DNA of 64,000 nucleotides, from contig JAAEAF010002650.1 of assembly GCA_011037195.1 (NCBI GenBank), positions 23,972 through 87,971 on the forward strand, given 5' to 3'. This DNA is from Triatoma infestans (taxonomy: Eukaryota; Arthropoda; Insecta; Hemiptera; Reduviidae). Under the pieces are notes generated by a model. That model was not told where the DNA came from, did no database searches, and saw only the letters and a program-made list of their open reading frames with translations. A program made the position numbers and the translations under genes. Below, in pieces: positions 42,423 to 53,260 of the stretch (position 1 is its first letter; every line of letters begins with the position of its first letter).

Positions 42423-42452
42423 CTGACAATGGATGAATATCCGAAACCGGTC
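42423..42452 (+). ncRNA. Hammerhead-like motif, family B
   Basis: CTGACAA-T-GGAT-GAAT-ATCC-GAAA-CCGGTC. Stem II covaries with family A (GGAT/ATCC in place of GGGC/GCCC) while GAAACCGGTC is unchanged. The conserved G of CTGANGA is A, so activity is doubtful. Confidence 0.6.
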
Positions 42453-42714
42453 AGGAATAAAACCAACATGCATGCTATGACGGATAAAATACCGGATAAT
42501 TTTAAGGCCTGACGATTTGAATGCCGTTATTTACAATACTTTAATCACAAAAACTCCTAACTTTCTTCAGAATCAAATTGAAAATTTAGGGTTACTTACT
42601 GGTCTGGGGCAGACAGACATCTTAAGTAATGGTTTTTTTTGTTGTTTTTTTATAATTCTACATTATTTTTAATTTTATCGTTAAATGGCCTTTATTTGCT
42701 TAACTTTATTAACA

Positions 42715-42825
42715 GAAAAATGGTCATTTCTTGAAGAGGATGCCGTCAGAGCCGTAGCTTTTGCGCAGGAAAAATATGTAGGTTATGACGTTCGATATGT
42801 GGCAGAACGATCGCAAAACTTTTGC
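42715..42825 (+). pseudogene. Possible mariner/Tc1-type transposase HTH fragment
   Basis: A plus-strand frame reads KWSFLEEDAVRAVAFAQEKY and ends with VRYVAERSQNF. This resembles the N-terminal helix-turn-helix of Tc1/mariner-type transposases (an A-V-x-L-x-E-x-G...RYVA-x-x-L pattern). It is short and isolated. The flanks (42511-42700 and 42830-43490) show no recognised feature. Confidence 0.35.
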
Positions 42826-43994
42826 TAATTTTATATGCTATACAATTTTAATTACTATAGTCTAGATATATTTTTATTGTTTATTTACTGATTTTTAATT
42901 ATTGTTTCAAAGTTTCAACGATTTTATTTTGTTTTTTTTTCACTGTCAAATAAGTAGGCCAGAATTCAGGGGTGTGAGGGGGGGATTGTAATAGACAAGC
43001 AAACAGAGCAGACAGACGTAGGATATTAACTTTTAAATGACTAGATAGTGCACATCTGGCGCACTCTTTGAACTGTTCTAGAATAACTGTAGTGTTGGTG
43101 GGTTAGAGCGATAGAGTGAGACCGACCATATCCAATGATTTGTATTGGAGTACTTCCCTTTTGTGTGTCTGGCTGTATGTCTGTATGGAGTGTGTGTGTG
43201 TGTGTGTGTATGTGTATTATAGAAGCGAGATTTGTACAATAGAAAGATCAAAACTAAAAACCCCTATCTCTGGACACAATATTAAAAACATTTGATACAA
43301 ATGTGCTGGGGCGGAGGCAAAAAGGGAATACAAAAATGTTAATAATCCTTTAATCAGAAACAGCGCGCTCAAACAAAACGTGGTCAGATTAGGAAACCAC
43401 TTCAGAATATTAGAACTGTATCACTTAATTTCATCAGCTGATTGTTTAGTGGAGTTAGTAGCAGTTGTTGTAAACTTGTTTAATCGCGGCGATTTCATTA
43501 AAGCCCTAAAAAATTTAAAAAAAAATCTGGTGTAAAAAAGTCATACCATTTTCACTTATTACGCGATTAATACAATTACAAAAATTGACGATTTCTTTCA
43601 ACGAAATTTTATTCATTTACCTATGTATCTACTACCCAAGGCAAGATAATGGCTGGCAAGATGATTACATTGTAGTCCAGAAAATAGTGCCAATTCATCC
43701 CAAAATTTAATTTTTTCAGTAAAAAGTTTTAAATAAAAGTGATAGGGTTGTTGTAGCCAATTTCGAGAAAATTCCAAAAAAAAAAAAACTTATAAATCCA
43801 TTCTGTAAATTCGCTCTTCCGGTTAACGGAAATCCTTCAAATCTGGAATTCTAGTAATGCCTCTAATGTATCTTAATATCATATAGGTGGCAAAACAATA
43901 CATTTTCATTGAAGTAGTACTTTTAGAAGGAAAGCTTAACGTCTATTTCCGGTGAAAACTCGATATCCAAAATCTAGCACGATCGCGATGGTTG

Positions 43995-44585
43995 GATCCT
44001 CCCCCCTCTCCTTTCCAGAAGGACGAAGCAGGAGCTCCTCAAGGAAGCTTCTTGGGCCCCATACTGTATTCGGTATATACGTTAGACATCCCAACTAATC
44101 CTAAAACCATCCTTTCCACCTATGCAGACGATACTGCTATACTTTCCTCAAATCCCGATCCAGTAATATCCCACAAAAATATGCAGAGCTACCTCACTTC
44201 TTTGGAAAAATTGGAAGATAAAACTCAATGAGAACAAGTGCCTCAATGTCACCTTACCTTCGTAGAATTACTTCCCCCACCCCAATATACTACAATCAAG
44301 TTCCTTTGCCAACAACCTCTGATGTTGTCCTCTACCTTGGAATGAACATCGATAAAAGATTCACTTGGAACCCTTACACACGACTGAAAAGACAAGAAAT
44401 GAACACACGGTACAGACAACTAAAACGAATTTTAGACAACAGATCTAAACTCTCACTAGAAAACGTAACGTCTACTATTCCACATCACTTATTAAACCAA
44501 TTTGGACATACGGCCTCGAAACTATGGGGTTCAACCAAACTTCCAACCTCCATCGTATCCAATCCTTACAATCCAAAAACCTGCG
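43995..44585 (+). pseudogene. Jockey-like RT, palm and thumb
   Basis: The frames read AGAPQGSFLGPILYSVYTLD, then TYADDTAILSSNPD with the catalytic YADD intact, and after a frameshift near 44225 LRRITSPTPIYYNQVPLP, YLGMNIDKRFTWNPYTRLKR and RYRQLKRILDNRSKLSLEN. A second shift follows near 44480. The upstream fingers are absent because of the 5' truncation. The LTR starts right after the codons for a KNLR segment. Confidence 0.85.
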
Positions 44586-44589
44586 AACA

Positions 44590-45140
44590 TGTAGTGGAAG
44601 AAAGAAATGAAAGAAAATAATAGTTTTGAAAAATAGTTTAGAATATTTTATATACTTTGAAAAATAGAATTTTGTTAATATTTTAAATGTATCTTAGTGC
44701 AGTGAAAAGAGTCAGGTACTATAATTTAAGGTCATTGCTATTAGGGGAGACAAAGGCACAAGAATCCGTTAAATTAATATAATGCCACTTGGCCAACTGT
44801 TTTGTAAGAGAAGGCATTCTTTCGGACAGTCTGCATTCTGCTTTCAAACAAGTATAGTCTGTTTTAGACACCGAATCAGAACACATCAGGACTGTGCCAG
44901 TTATAAGTTAAAACATAAGAGTTTAGCATTTAATCTAGATAAATAATTGATTTATACATAATCGCTGTGTATTATAAAACTATTTAAATTCACTTAGTGA
45001 ATATATTTATTTCAAAACAGTGGTGATTTCTTGATTATTTTCTAATACTTCACTCTCTTAAACATATATACACTTGCAAGACCTTTTACAAAACCGCTCA
45101 AGCCACTATAAACTACAACACACATCACCAATACATTTCA
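44590..45140 (+). mobile_element. Solo LTR, family LTR4, with 4-bp TSD
   Basis: 551 bp, TGTAGTGGAAG...ACATTTCA, flanked by AACA at 44586-44589 and 45141-45144. The 3' portion ('aaaacagtggtgatttc', then 'acacatcaccaatac') is shared with 32610-32790. It lacks any internal region. Confidence 0.75.
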
Positions 45141-45375
45141 AACAATACTCAACGCTCCTTTTTATGTCTCCAATCGAACAATCCATAACGAATTTAATAT
45201 CCCTTTCCTACCAGAAGTAATAAAACTCAGATATAAAAAATTTCACAGCATCCTATCTTCATATCCTAACCCTCTAGCTCGTCAGCTTTCATCCCGTACC
45301 CTACCAGATAACCCTCCTAGATGGCTTAAACGCCACTGGCCTCGAGACATTCTCTCTAGTGCCAGTGCTAGTGAT
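45141..45375 (+). pseudogene. Jockey-like ORF2 C-terminus
   Basis: Open frame from the LTR junction: NAPFYVSNRTIHNEFNIPFL, EVIKLRYKKFHSILSSYPNP, then PPRWLKRHWPRDILSSASAS and a stop at 45377. These blocks (AP[WF]YVSN, IPF, HPNPLA, LKR-x-WPRD) are the known Jockey C-terminal signature. No stop interrupts this part. Confidence 0.85.
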
Positions 45376-45559
45376 TAGGAGTGCTACCACTGGGTAGTTT
45401 CTCCACTCGGATTTTATTTTATTGTATTTTTGTCTCTGTATACATATTTACTTATGGCTGGCGTAAATTTCTTAATAAATAAAAAAAAGGTCGTAATACT
45501 TCCGGTCACTAAGAGTAAGAGTAAGTGAAAAAGTCTTTTTTATTAAAAAAAAAAAAAAA

Positions 45560-46315
45560 AAATGGATTTCTGAATGTTTCTGGCAAATCTGTGATGTAAG
45601 TTACAACTATACAGCGTCGTTACAAGTTTTGCTGAGGGATGGCTGAGAGATACTGCCATATAACGTAGCCCCATAGTCAGGTATCGAACTTATGCCCACT
45701 AAAGACCAAGAAATATAATCCACCACCACCTAAAAAATTGTAAGAAAAAAGGGCTAAAAGTGAACAGAACACGTATTTTAAAAATTCAAATGGCGAATAA
45801 ACACTATTAAAACCGAAATTGTAAACAAATCGTAATGGTTAAAAAAAAAAAAAAATTTTTTTGTTGGGGCACTATAACCCCAACCTTCCCCCAAAAGTAC
45901 CCTTACATGAATTTTCCCGAAGAAATGTTACAAATATAAGTTGTAGCTCTTTGTATGTGTAGTTGATATATAAAGTTCAAATAAAATCGTTTAGTGCCGT
46001 TTTCCAGAAAATCTCAAAAACTGAAAAAAAAAAAAACATTCAGTAAAGTTCCCGTTGAAAATTCAGCACTTCCCGTTGATGGATTTTGTCCGAAATCTTC
46101 GTGTCCGATGCGGTGGTAGTACCTAACGGAGCTTCCTGCAACTTTTCTTTTTGAGATATTCTTTTTAGAGACCTACAGACCATTTTCTAAAAACCTTTTT
46201 TTTTTGGACTCAGGGGACCGCAGTGCATTTCCGATGAAAACTCAATTTCGAAAATCTGGCACGATCGCAATACTTCCTCCTGCATTAGTTACAGAAAGTA
46301 AAAATATATATGTAA
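45560..46315 (-). repeat. Modular repeat M, reverse
   Basis: Clear from 45880 ('cccttacatgaattttcccg', 'ttgtagctctttgtatgtg', 'cgatttcgaaaatctggc') to 'cttcctcctgcattagtta', the reverse complement of the M start. The segment 45560-45880 is only weakly M-like. Confidence 0.65.
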
Positions 46316-46659
46316 ATTTTGTTTATGATATTTTTATAACCTCCCTTCATAAAAGTTGAGGTTACATCATACGTGACTGCGGCTTGCGGTCATATGATGA
46401 AACAAACTAAATTATATTTATTGAGTTAGCACTGTGAATCGGCTAACAGATGTTTGTTAGACACTTGCCACTTGTAGCCATTCCCCAGTTTATCACTCGG
46501 TTTTTTCCGTCTCATTTCACTTCACTCTAGTACTTGGTTATAAAACGTCATTTAAAGTCCACTACCACATGTTGAGCTTAACTTTTAGCACTGATTCCCA
46601 TAAGAATAACTATTTGAAGAATATGGTCGAATTTTAAAGTTGAATATCTCCCATTAAGC

Positions 46660-47272
46660 TGGCTACACACGTAACTGCATACTTGAACGGTAGACATGCG
46701 CAGTCGGCTTGTACAGGCGTATTTGATCGTTTGTATGAAAAACTTGCACAAGTCAGAAAATGTTTAAACTTTCATACTGCAACTTGTGCGCGCCATCTTG
46801 TTCATGTTTAACTGAAAGTGTGTAGCAGACATGAGCAAGCTCTGTGTCAATCTCGTGCACGCCAGAGCAAGCGTTTGTTTTACTTTTCTAGTCCATATAA
46901 AGGGGGCATTATTTTGTCATTATGTCGGTTGATTTTTAGAAAGGGGCACAGAGAAATTATGGAAGAATTTATTCACATTTATGAAAGTGAACACTATTAA
47001 TTTATTCACGCTTAGTAAATTAATGTGTGAATAGTTATTCGTTTCTTCTGCCATTCTTTACACCACAAAGAACGATCTTTTCGTTGACTTTTTCTTTTGT
47101 AAATTAAAACAAGAGCAGCTAAAGTGAGCGCATCGTCTTCGTCCATCGTCTCCATCTTTCAAGCATCTGCTAACACTGTTCAAGTATACATGAGCCGTGT
47201 GGATCACATGTATACTTGCGCAAAAGACCTGTGCATGTATACCGTTCAAGTATGCAGTTACGTGTGTAGCCA
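46660..47272. mobile_element. 613-bp DNA element with ~40-bp terminal inverted repeats
   Basis: Left end (46660-46699) begins TGGCTACACACGTAACTGCA and continues with 'tacttgaacggta'; the right end (47233-47272) is its reverse complement with about two mismatches. Subterminal copies of 'gttcaagtatacatg' occur near 47177. No transposase is seen, and no TSD could be found at the exact ends, so the superfamily is open. The preceding 46320-46655 holds nothing recognised. Confidence 0.7.
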
Positions 47273-47599
47273 CCTTTTTATGATCTCTTCACTCTCAGAA
47301 ATCTTTGGCTAAAAGAAAATAGGTCATTTAACTGATGAATTATATTTTGGAAAGAGAAAAATTTTACATTATGCCTTGAAAATTTAAAGAAGGCATTGGT
47401 TTGAAGAAGAAATATGGGTTAAATTGCTCAGTGGGTATCAAATTTGTACTAGCAAGGCTATAAAAACAAACTTACCTAACACTACAGAATAGTAGGAAGA
47501 GAAAAGTAGAAAAATCTGGTGTGAAACAGTCACACAACTTTCTCTTATTCTCTAATTGGTACAATGTAATCAAGAAATTTTTTTTAAAATTGTAACATT

Positions 47600-48175
47600 A
47601 TAACAGAAGATATTACTGGTCGAATGGCTGCTGGAAATAGATGCCTGTGGGCCTATTCAAGCGGTGTTTAGAAGTAAAAGTGTGTCAAGAACAGCGAAAA
47701 TAAGACTTTATTATAAGATAGTGCTGAGGCCGGTTGTCAAATATGGTTCAGAAACATGGGTTTTGGAAAGAGCAGATGAGCAAAGGTTACGTAGGTGGGA
47801 GAGAAAGATATTAAGGAGAATATTTGGACCTGCGAGGACAGAGGAAGGCTTCAGGATCAGGACGAACCAAGAAGTGGCTGAACTGTTTAGGGAGTCTGAT
47901 ATTGTCTCTTACATAAAAGCTGGTAGACTGAGATGGTTGGGGCACATACACCGGATGTAGGATATAACGGTTCCATAGAAAGTATTATATGGGCATCCTG
48001 GTAGGAGAAGGCCCCGAGGCAGACCAAGGCTGAGATGGCTGAGGGACGTAGAGGACGACTTGGTGGCGGTCGGCCTGCGTAATTGGAGAACGGCGGCGAG
48101 GGACCGTGAAAGATGGAAAAATATAGTGGCTGAGGCTCAGGCCCTTCACGGGCTGTGATGTCCAGAGAGTAAGTA
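47600..48175 (+). mobile_element. RTE-like element fragment, 6-bp TSD
   Basis: TATAAC at 47599-47604 and 48174-48179 may be the TSD. The element is strongly 5'-truncated and carries only the thumb and C-terminal region plus a short 3' UTR. Confidence 0.65.
47605..48160 (+). pseudogene. RTE-like ORF2 thumb and C-terminal region
   Basis: After a short ITGRMAAGNRCLWAY-like start, the frame (47664-47960) reads YYKIVLRPVVKYGSETWVLE, RRWERKILRRIFGPARTEEG and YIKAGRLRWLGHIHRM, then a stop. Further down [20 protein letters not shown] and NIVAEAQALHGL lead to the final stop near 48158. It is less broken than the copy at 61090. Confidence 0.8.
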
Positions 48176-49059
48176 TAACGTTTAATTAGGCTGGCCGTAA
48201 AAAACGCAATGGGCATTTCACTTATATAACTGAGCGGCTTTATGTGAAGCGCTCCATATCAAAACCGGTGAAAGCTTAGACAAATTAAATTTAAACTAAC
48301 TGTCAGACCTCGAATACTGTTCTTATATCAATTGTTTCAGAAAAATATTTCAAATAAAAGTTAAAATGTTTCTATCGATCCTGCAAGTATTTCAAGTTTA
48401 ACGTAAATCGTAACCTTTATCAAAAAAATTACAAAAAAAACTTAAAAACCTGTTCTGCAAAATTGCATTTTCGTTTAAACTCTTCAAGTTTGGAATTCTA
48501 TCAATGCTTCTAATATGCATTAATATTATCTAAATGGTAAAATCATAAGTAATACTGAAGTAGTACTTTATAGGAAAGCATAAATCAATTATCCCGTGAA
48601 AATTTTCAAATAAAAATGGAGAAAATTAAGGAAAACTGAAAAAATTATTCATAAAAATCCTCACTTCCGGTTGATGGATTTTTTGCCCAAAATCTTCGTG
48701 TCTGAAGTGGTGATAATAACTAAACGGAATACCAAGTTCAAGCTTCTTGTGACTTTCCATTTTTTCGTGATATCCTGCTAACCCACACATTGACCATTCG
48801 CTACAACATTTTTTTTCATATTCGGAGGACACCCAAAAACATGTATTCAGAAAAATGTTTCAAATAAACATTATAAGTTTCTTTCTATCCAGCAAGCAAG
48901 CTCCAGTTTAAGGAAAATCGAAACTTTTATCGGAAAAAATTACAAAAAACTTAAGTCGTTTTCCAGTGAAAATTCAATTTCCAAAATCTTACAAGATCGC
49001 AACACTTCTTGTTTCTTACTTTTAGTAATGATATTGCACTGTAAACTTCCCAAACCTGG

Positions 49060-49295
49060 ACAGCTGTAAAAAAAAAATCTCGTTTCATACATTCACACGA
49101 CATTCTCCTACATTTACACATAAAATGACAAATTTGTCTAAATTTTAAAGTTTATTGATTTGTCGTAATATAATATACAGATGGTAGGTAAGAGGTACGA
49201 GTGCCAAGCTACCATCCAAAGCAGGCAGACAATCATGACCACCATATTTAACCTAAAAATAATTTTTTTCAGAAAAATGATATAAAAAAAAAAAA
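49060..49295 (-). repeat. Modular repeat M, reverse, short terminal piece
   Basis: 'aaaaaatctcgtttcatac' and 'attcacacgacattctcc' are a degenerate M end directly before the full copy at 49296. Confidence 0.5.
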
Positions 49296-50275
49296 AAATC
49301 TGGTATGAAACACTCACACAACTTTCTCTTACTCCAATTCTCAAAAATTATAATTGACAAATTTTATAGTTTGTGTACCAAAAATTTTTAATGAAATTCG
49401 TCGAAAACTGAAAAAAAAAAACTGTGCGGTAAAGCGCACTTCCGGTTTACTAATTTCCTTGAAACTCGGAATTTTGGCCATCTATTTATTTCTAATTAAT
49501 TCTGTTTGGATGGTAGAATTGTTATAATCAACTATGATAGCATTTTAGAGAAAAACATAACCCCATCCCACCTCCAAAAGTGCCCTTAAATGAATTTTTC
49601 CAGAGAAATGATTTAAATAAAAGTTGTAGATCTTTGTATGTTTAGTTTATATACGAAATTTCAAGAAAATCGTTGGAGACATTTTTGTGAAAATCGCGAA
49701 AAAAAGAAAAAAAATCATTTAGTAAAGTGGTAATGTAAACGCACTTCCTGTTATCCGATTTTTTTTTTAACTCGGAATTTCTACAAGATATTCAATTTTA
49801 ATTAACATTATTTAGATGATAGAATTGTTTAATAAACTGAAGTAGCACTTTGGATGAAAACTTAACTCCATCCCTCCCCCGGAAGCGCCCTTAAATGAAT
49901 TTTCCCAGAGAAACATTTAAAATAAAAGTTGTAGCCCATTGTACGCGTAGTTTGAAGAAAATCGTCGCAGCCATTTTTGAAAAAACGCAAAAACTAGTAA
50001 AGTGGTACTTCTGGTTGAGGAATTTTGACAGATAACGTACTGTCAGATGCCTTGGTGATACTTAAACGGATTATCAAGTTTCAACATTCTAGGGTTTTTC
50101 GTTTTTGAGCTACGCTGTTCACATACATATATACACATACACACACAGATCATTTGCTAAAAACTACTTTTTTGGACTGAGGGGACCTCAAAACGGATAT
50201 TTCCGGTGAAAATTCGATATCGAAAATTTGACACCATTACAATACTTCCTCCTCACTAGGAGGAAGAGAAAGTAA
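49296..50275 (-). repeat. Modular repeat M, reverse, apparently full length (~980 bp)
   Basis: One end is ATCTGGTATGAAACACTCAC followed by ACAACTTTCTCTTACTCC; the other is CTAGGAGGAAGAGAAAGTA. CTTCCGG-type motifs at about 49440, 49745, 50005 and 50205 mark three modules of about 305, 260 and 200 bp. The hairpin GTGTGA/TCACAC of the consensus is at the first end. No ORF. Confidence 0.8.
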
Positions 50276-50620
50276 AAAGTGATACTCTTATTAGCATAAA
50301 GTTATTTTCGAGAAAATTCCAAAAAAAAAAAAACACTCAAAAACCTATTTTTCTAAAATCGCACGTCCGGTTAAGCGAATTTCTTCAAATTTGGAATTCT
50401 ATCAATGCTTTTAATGTTTATTAATATGATATAGTTGGTAGTACCATACAGTGTAAGGACTTGGTACTTTTTAGAGGAAAGTTTTGTTCCGCCAAGAATT
50501 CTTCTACCCCATATGAGAGAAAAACCATTTCCGTAGTTAGTTTCGGAAAGTTTATAAATAATCATTTGAAGTTTTTTTCCGGATAAAATCCCGAAAAATT
50601 GAAAAAAAACAAACAAACAA
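50276..50620 (-). repeat. Modular repeat M, reverse, partial
   Basis: Contains 'gttattttcgagaaaattcc', 'cgcacgtccggttaagcg' and 'tggaattctatcaatgc'. It ends near 50620. Confidence 0.55.
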
Positions 50621-51440
50621 TTCGATATAGCCGTTCGGAATCTGCCATTCGAATTGGCAGATTTTTGACTCTAAACATCGTCCCGGAATTTGATCAAGAA
50701 TAAAATTCCCAATTTACTTGTAATTTGAAAAAATTGTTTAATTCTAACATTTCCTACATTTATAAGAAATTATATTACGTCTTTTATTTATTTTTTTCAT
50801 TTTAATTACCATAGTGGGTAATTAAAATGAAAAATATTTATTACCAAAATTTGAGAAACATGAATGTTTAAACTAAATTATTTGATTAAAATAATTAAAA
50901 AAAAATATAGAGAGAAGTAAAATGCGGGTTTTCTTTATAATTGCAAAGAACTTTAATGAAGAACTAGTTAACAACCAAATTACTAATTACATACAATTCA
51001 AAATAAACAAACATTGTGTTCATGCGGGTGTAATAAACTTTTCAAAGAAACCGAAATGTGTTTCCCCAATGAAGAAAGCATAAAATAACATGTCTTAATA
51101 AAAATAATAGTAATAATACAATTAATTAATACATTTACTTATAAACAGATGATTAAAATAACAATTACCTTCTCATATATATTTATATAAAAACAAGTTT
51201 TTTAAGTTATCTTAAACAAAGTTTACTACCTTGACATTTATATAATGACTTTTTTTGAAATAAAAATTATATATCAATAATATAAATTGTATAATTGATA
51301 ATTAAAATATAACCTTACTAAAGAGGAGGGGGCTATGCAAGAATGACTTTATTAGAGAATTATATTTTTAGGTGGGGTTTACGTTAGGAAGGAAGATGAC
51401 GACCGTATTAGGAAGGAAGTCTTGGATCCTCTGAATATGA
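50621..51440. other. AT-rich, no gene; one strong hairpin
   Basis: A hairpin of 17-18 perfect pairs lies at 50793-50834 (arms TTTTCATTTTAATTACC and its complement, 6-base loop). The rest is AT-rich and unclassified. Confidence 0.5.
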
Positions 51441-51445
51441 ATAAA

Positions 51446-52365
51446 ATCTGGTGTGAAACACTCACACAATTTTCTCTTACTCCGGTTCTTAAAATTATAA
51501 TTGACAAATTTTATAGTTTGTGTACCAAATTTAATGAAATTCGTCGAAAACTGAAAAAACTGTACAGTAAAAGTGCACTTCCGGTTTAGTAATTTTCTTG
51601 AAACTCGGAATTTTGGCCATCTATTTATTTCTAATTAATTTTGTTTGGATGATAGAATTGTATAATCAATAAGATAACACTTTAGAGGAAAACATAACCC
51701 CACCTCTCCCCTAAAAGTGCCATTAAATGAATTTTTCTAGAGAAATGTTTAAAATAAAAGTTGTAGCTCATTGTATGTTTAGTTTATATACGAAGTTTCA
51801 AGAAAATCGTCGAAGCAATTTTTCAGAAAATAGGAAAACTTGGAATTTCAACAACATATTCGATTCTAATTAACATTATTTAGATGATAGAATTGTTTAA
51901 TGAACTGAAATAGCACTTTAGATGAAAACCCTACCCCACCTTTCCTCTATAACTGCTCTTAAATAAATTTTCCCAGAGAAACATTTCAAATAAAAGTTGT
52001 AACTCTTTGTATGTGTAGTTGATGAACCAAGTTCGCCTAATCGTCTAATCAATTTTTGAAAAAAATGCAAAAAAGTAAAAAAAAAATCAACAAGTAAAGT
52101 AGAACTTCCGGTTGAGGAATTTTGACAGATGACCCACTGTCAGATGCCATGGTGATACCTAAACGGAATGTCAATTTTCAACTTTCTACGGTTTTTCGTT
52201 TTTGAGCTATGCTGTTCACGTACATACATACACACATACACACACATTTTTTGGACTCAGGGTACCTCAAAACGGATATTTCCGGTGAAAACTCGATATC
52301 GAAAATTTGACACGATTACAATACTTCCTCTTACTAGGGAGTAAGAGAAAGTAAAAAGTAAAAAA
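51446..52365 (-). repeat. Modular repeat M, reverse, apparently full length (~920 bp)
   Basis: ATCTGGTGTGAAACACTCAC at one end and CTAGGGAGTAAGAGAAAGTA at the other. CACTTCCGG at about 51574, ACTTCCGG at 52104, TTTCCGG at 52278. It is shorter than the copy at 49296 because part of a module is missing near 51840. Confidence 0.8.
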
Positions 52366-53260
52366 TATTTTTAACGAAGGGTTTTTGGGTGGGTGTGTGT
52401 GTATGTAAATAGAATAGCTGAAAAACGAAAAATTGCAGAAAATACTTAAACTTGGTATTCTGTTTAGATACTAGCACCTCCGCATTAGACACGAAGAATT
52501 CGGCGCAAAATCCCTCAACCGGAAGTGGGGATTTTTATGAATAATTTTTTCAGTTTTCCTTAATTTTCTCCACTTTTATAGCCTTATGCTTTCCTGTAAT
52601 GTACTACTTCAGCTCCTGATAAAAGTGATACTTATCACCATTAACTTGTGGAATTTTCTGGGGGGGGGATGCAAGATTATGCTTGTCTCAAAAGTGACAT
52701 TTCAATAAAGTGTATTGTAATGACATAGCAATGTCAAAGCCTTCACAAAATATAACAAAAGGAAAGAATAATTTATAACTAGTGGTCCCACAGCCGGCCG
52801 CTGCAACTTTGCTCTGAAACATTTCTCTGGGAAAAATTCATTTAAGGCAGCTTTGGGAGGAGAGATGGGTTTTCTATTTTCCTATAAAGTGCTATTTTAG
52901 TTTATTATACAATTTTATCTTCTATCTATAATATTAACTAGAATTAAATATATTGTCAACATTCCAAGTTTAAAGAAAAATCGTTTGACCGGATGTGCAT
53001 TTTTACTGAATTAATTTTTCCATTTTTGTTGGAAAAAAATGTTAAAGTAGTTTCGGGAATGGTTTTAAAAAATTATAAGTTATTGAAGACAATTTTTCAA
53101 TTATAATTCTGTAAACTGAAAGACGTGGAGGTGTTCCCCACCGGACTTTCCCCGTTAAAGGGGACCTTAAAGTATGATTTCCATTGGAAACTGAATTTGT
53201 AATTTTGAAAAATTGTGAACAATTGACACGATGGCAGTAGTAAAAGAGAGAAAAATAAAA
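52366..53260 (+). repeat. Modular repeat M, forward pieces with an LTR2 fragment
   Basis: Forward M 52380-52690 (CCGGAAGT near 52520) and 52811-53020 ('tgaaacatttctctggg') flank a fragment of LTR2 at 52710-52810 (TGTAATGACATAGC on). A reverse terminal fragment follows at 53120-53260. Confidence 0.6.
52710..52810 (+). mobile_element. LTR2 fragment
   Basis: TGTAATGACATAGCAATGTC and 'aataatttataactag' correspond to the first ~100 bp of the LTR at 15706. It is truncated at 52810, where M resumes. Confidence 0.6.

Larger units (their letters stand above)
41010..42510. mobile_element. PLE relic with inverted terminal repeats (family B)
   Basis: A minus-oriented family B unit (about 41010-41105) and a plus-oriented one (about 42415-42510) are inverted copies ('taaaataccgg' with 'catgctatgacgg' in both). 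They bracket a GIY-YIG fragment on the plus strand and a family A minus unit at 42130-42290. The 41400-42120 interval has no recognised feature. Confidence 0.6.
43995..45488 (+). mobile_element. Jockey-like non-LTR retrotransposon, 5'-truncated, split by a solo LTR
   Basis: RT palm to C-terminus on the plus strand, a 3' UTR with AATAAATAAAAAAAA at the end (45473-45487), inserted into reverse M. Possible imperfect TSD: GATCGCGAT before and GGTCGTAAT after. The solo LTR at 44590-45140 interrupts codons that join perfectly once the LTR and one TSD copy are disregarded. Confidence 0.75.
43500..45545 (-). repeat. Modular repeat M, reverse, interrupted by a Jockey-like element
   Basis: The left part (43500-43995) starts with a degenerate 'aaaaaatctggtgtaaaaaa' and ends 'atctagcacgatcgcgatg'. 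M resumes at 45489 with 'gtcgtaatacttccgg' and ends 'agagtaagtgaaaaag'. Confidence 0.65.
47515..49035 (-). repeat. Modular repeat M, reverse, interrupted by an RTE-like element
   Basis: The left end is 'aaaaatctggtgtgaaacag' with 'cacacaactttctc'. M resumes after 48180 ('ggctggccgtaaaaaac') and continues with 'cctcacttccggttgatgg' at 48658 to an end near 49030. Confidence 0.65.

Noticed and set aside
49296..50275. Repeat M as a Helitron
   Set aside because: One end starts TC after an A and has a hairpin, but the hairpin is at the TC side, there is no CTRR at the other end, and the two ends share inverted sequence.
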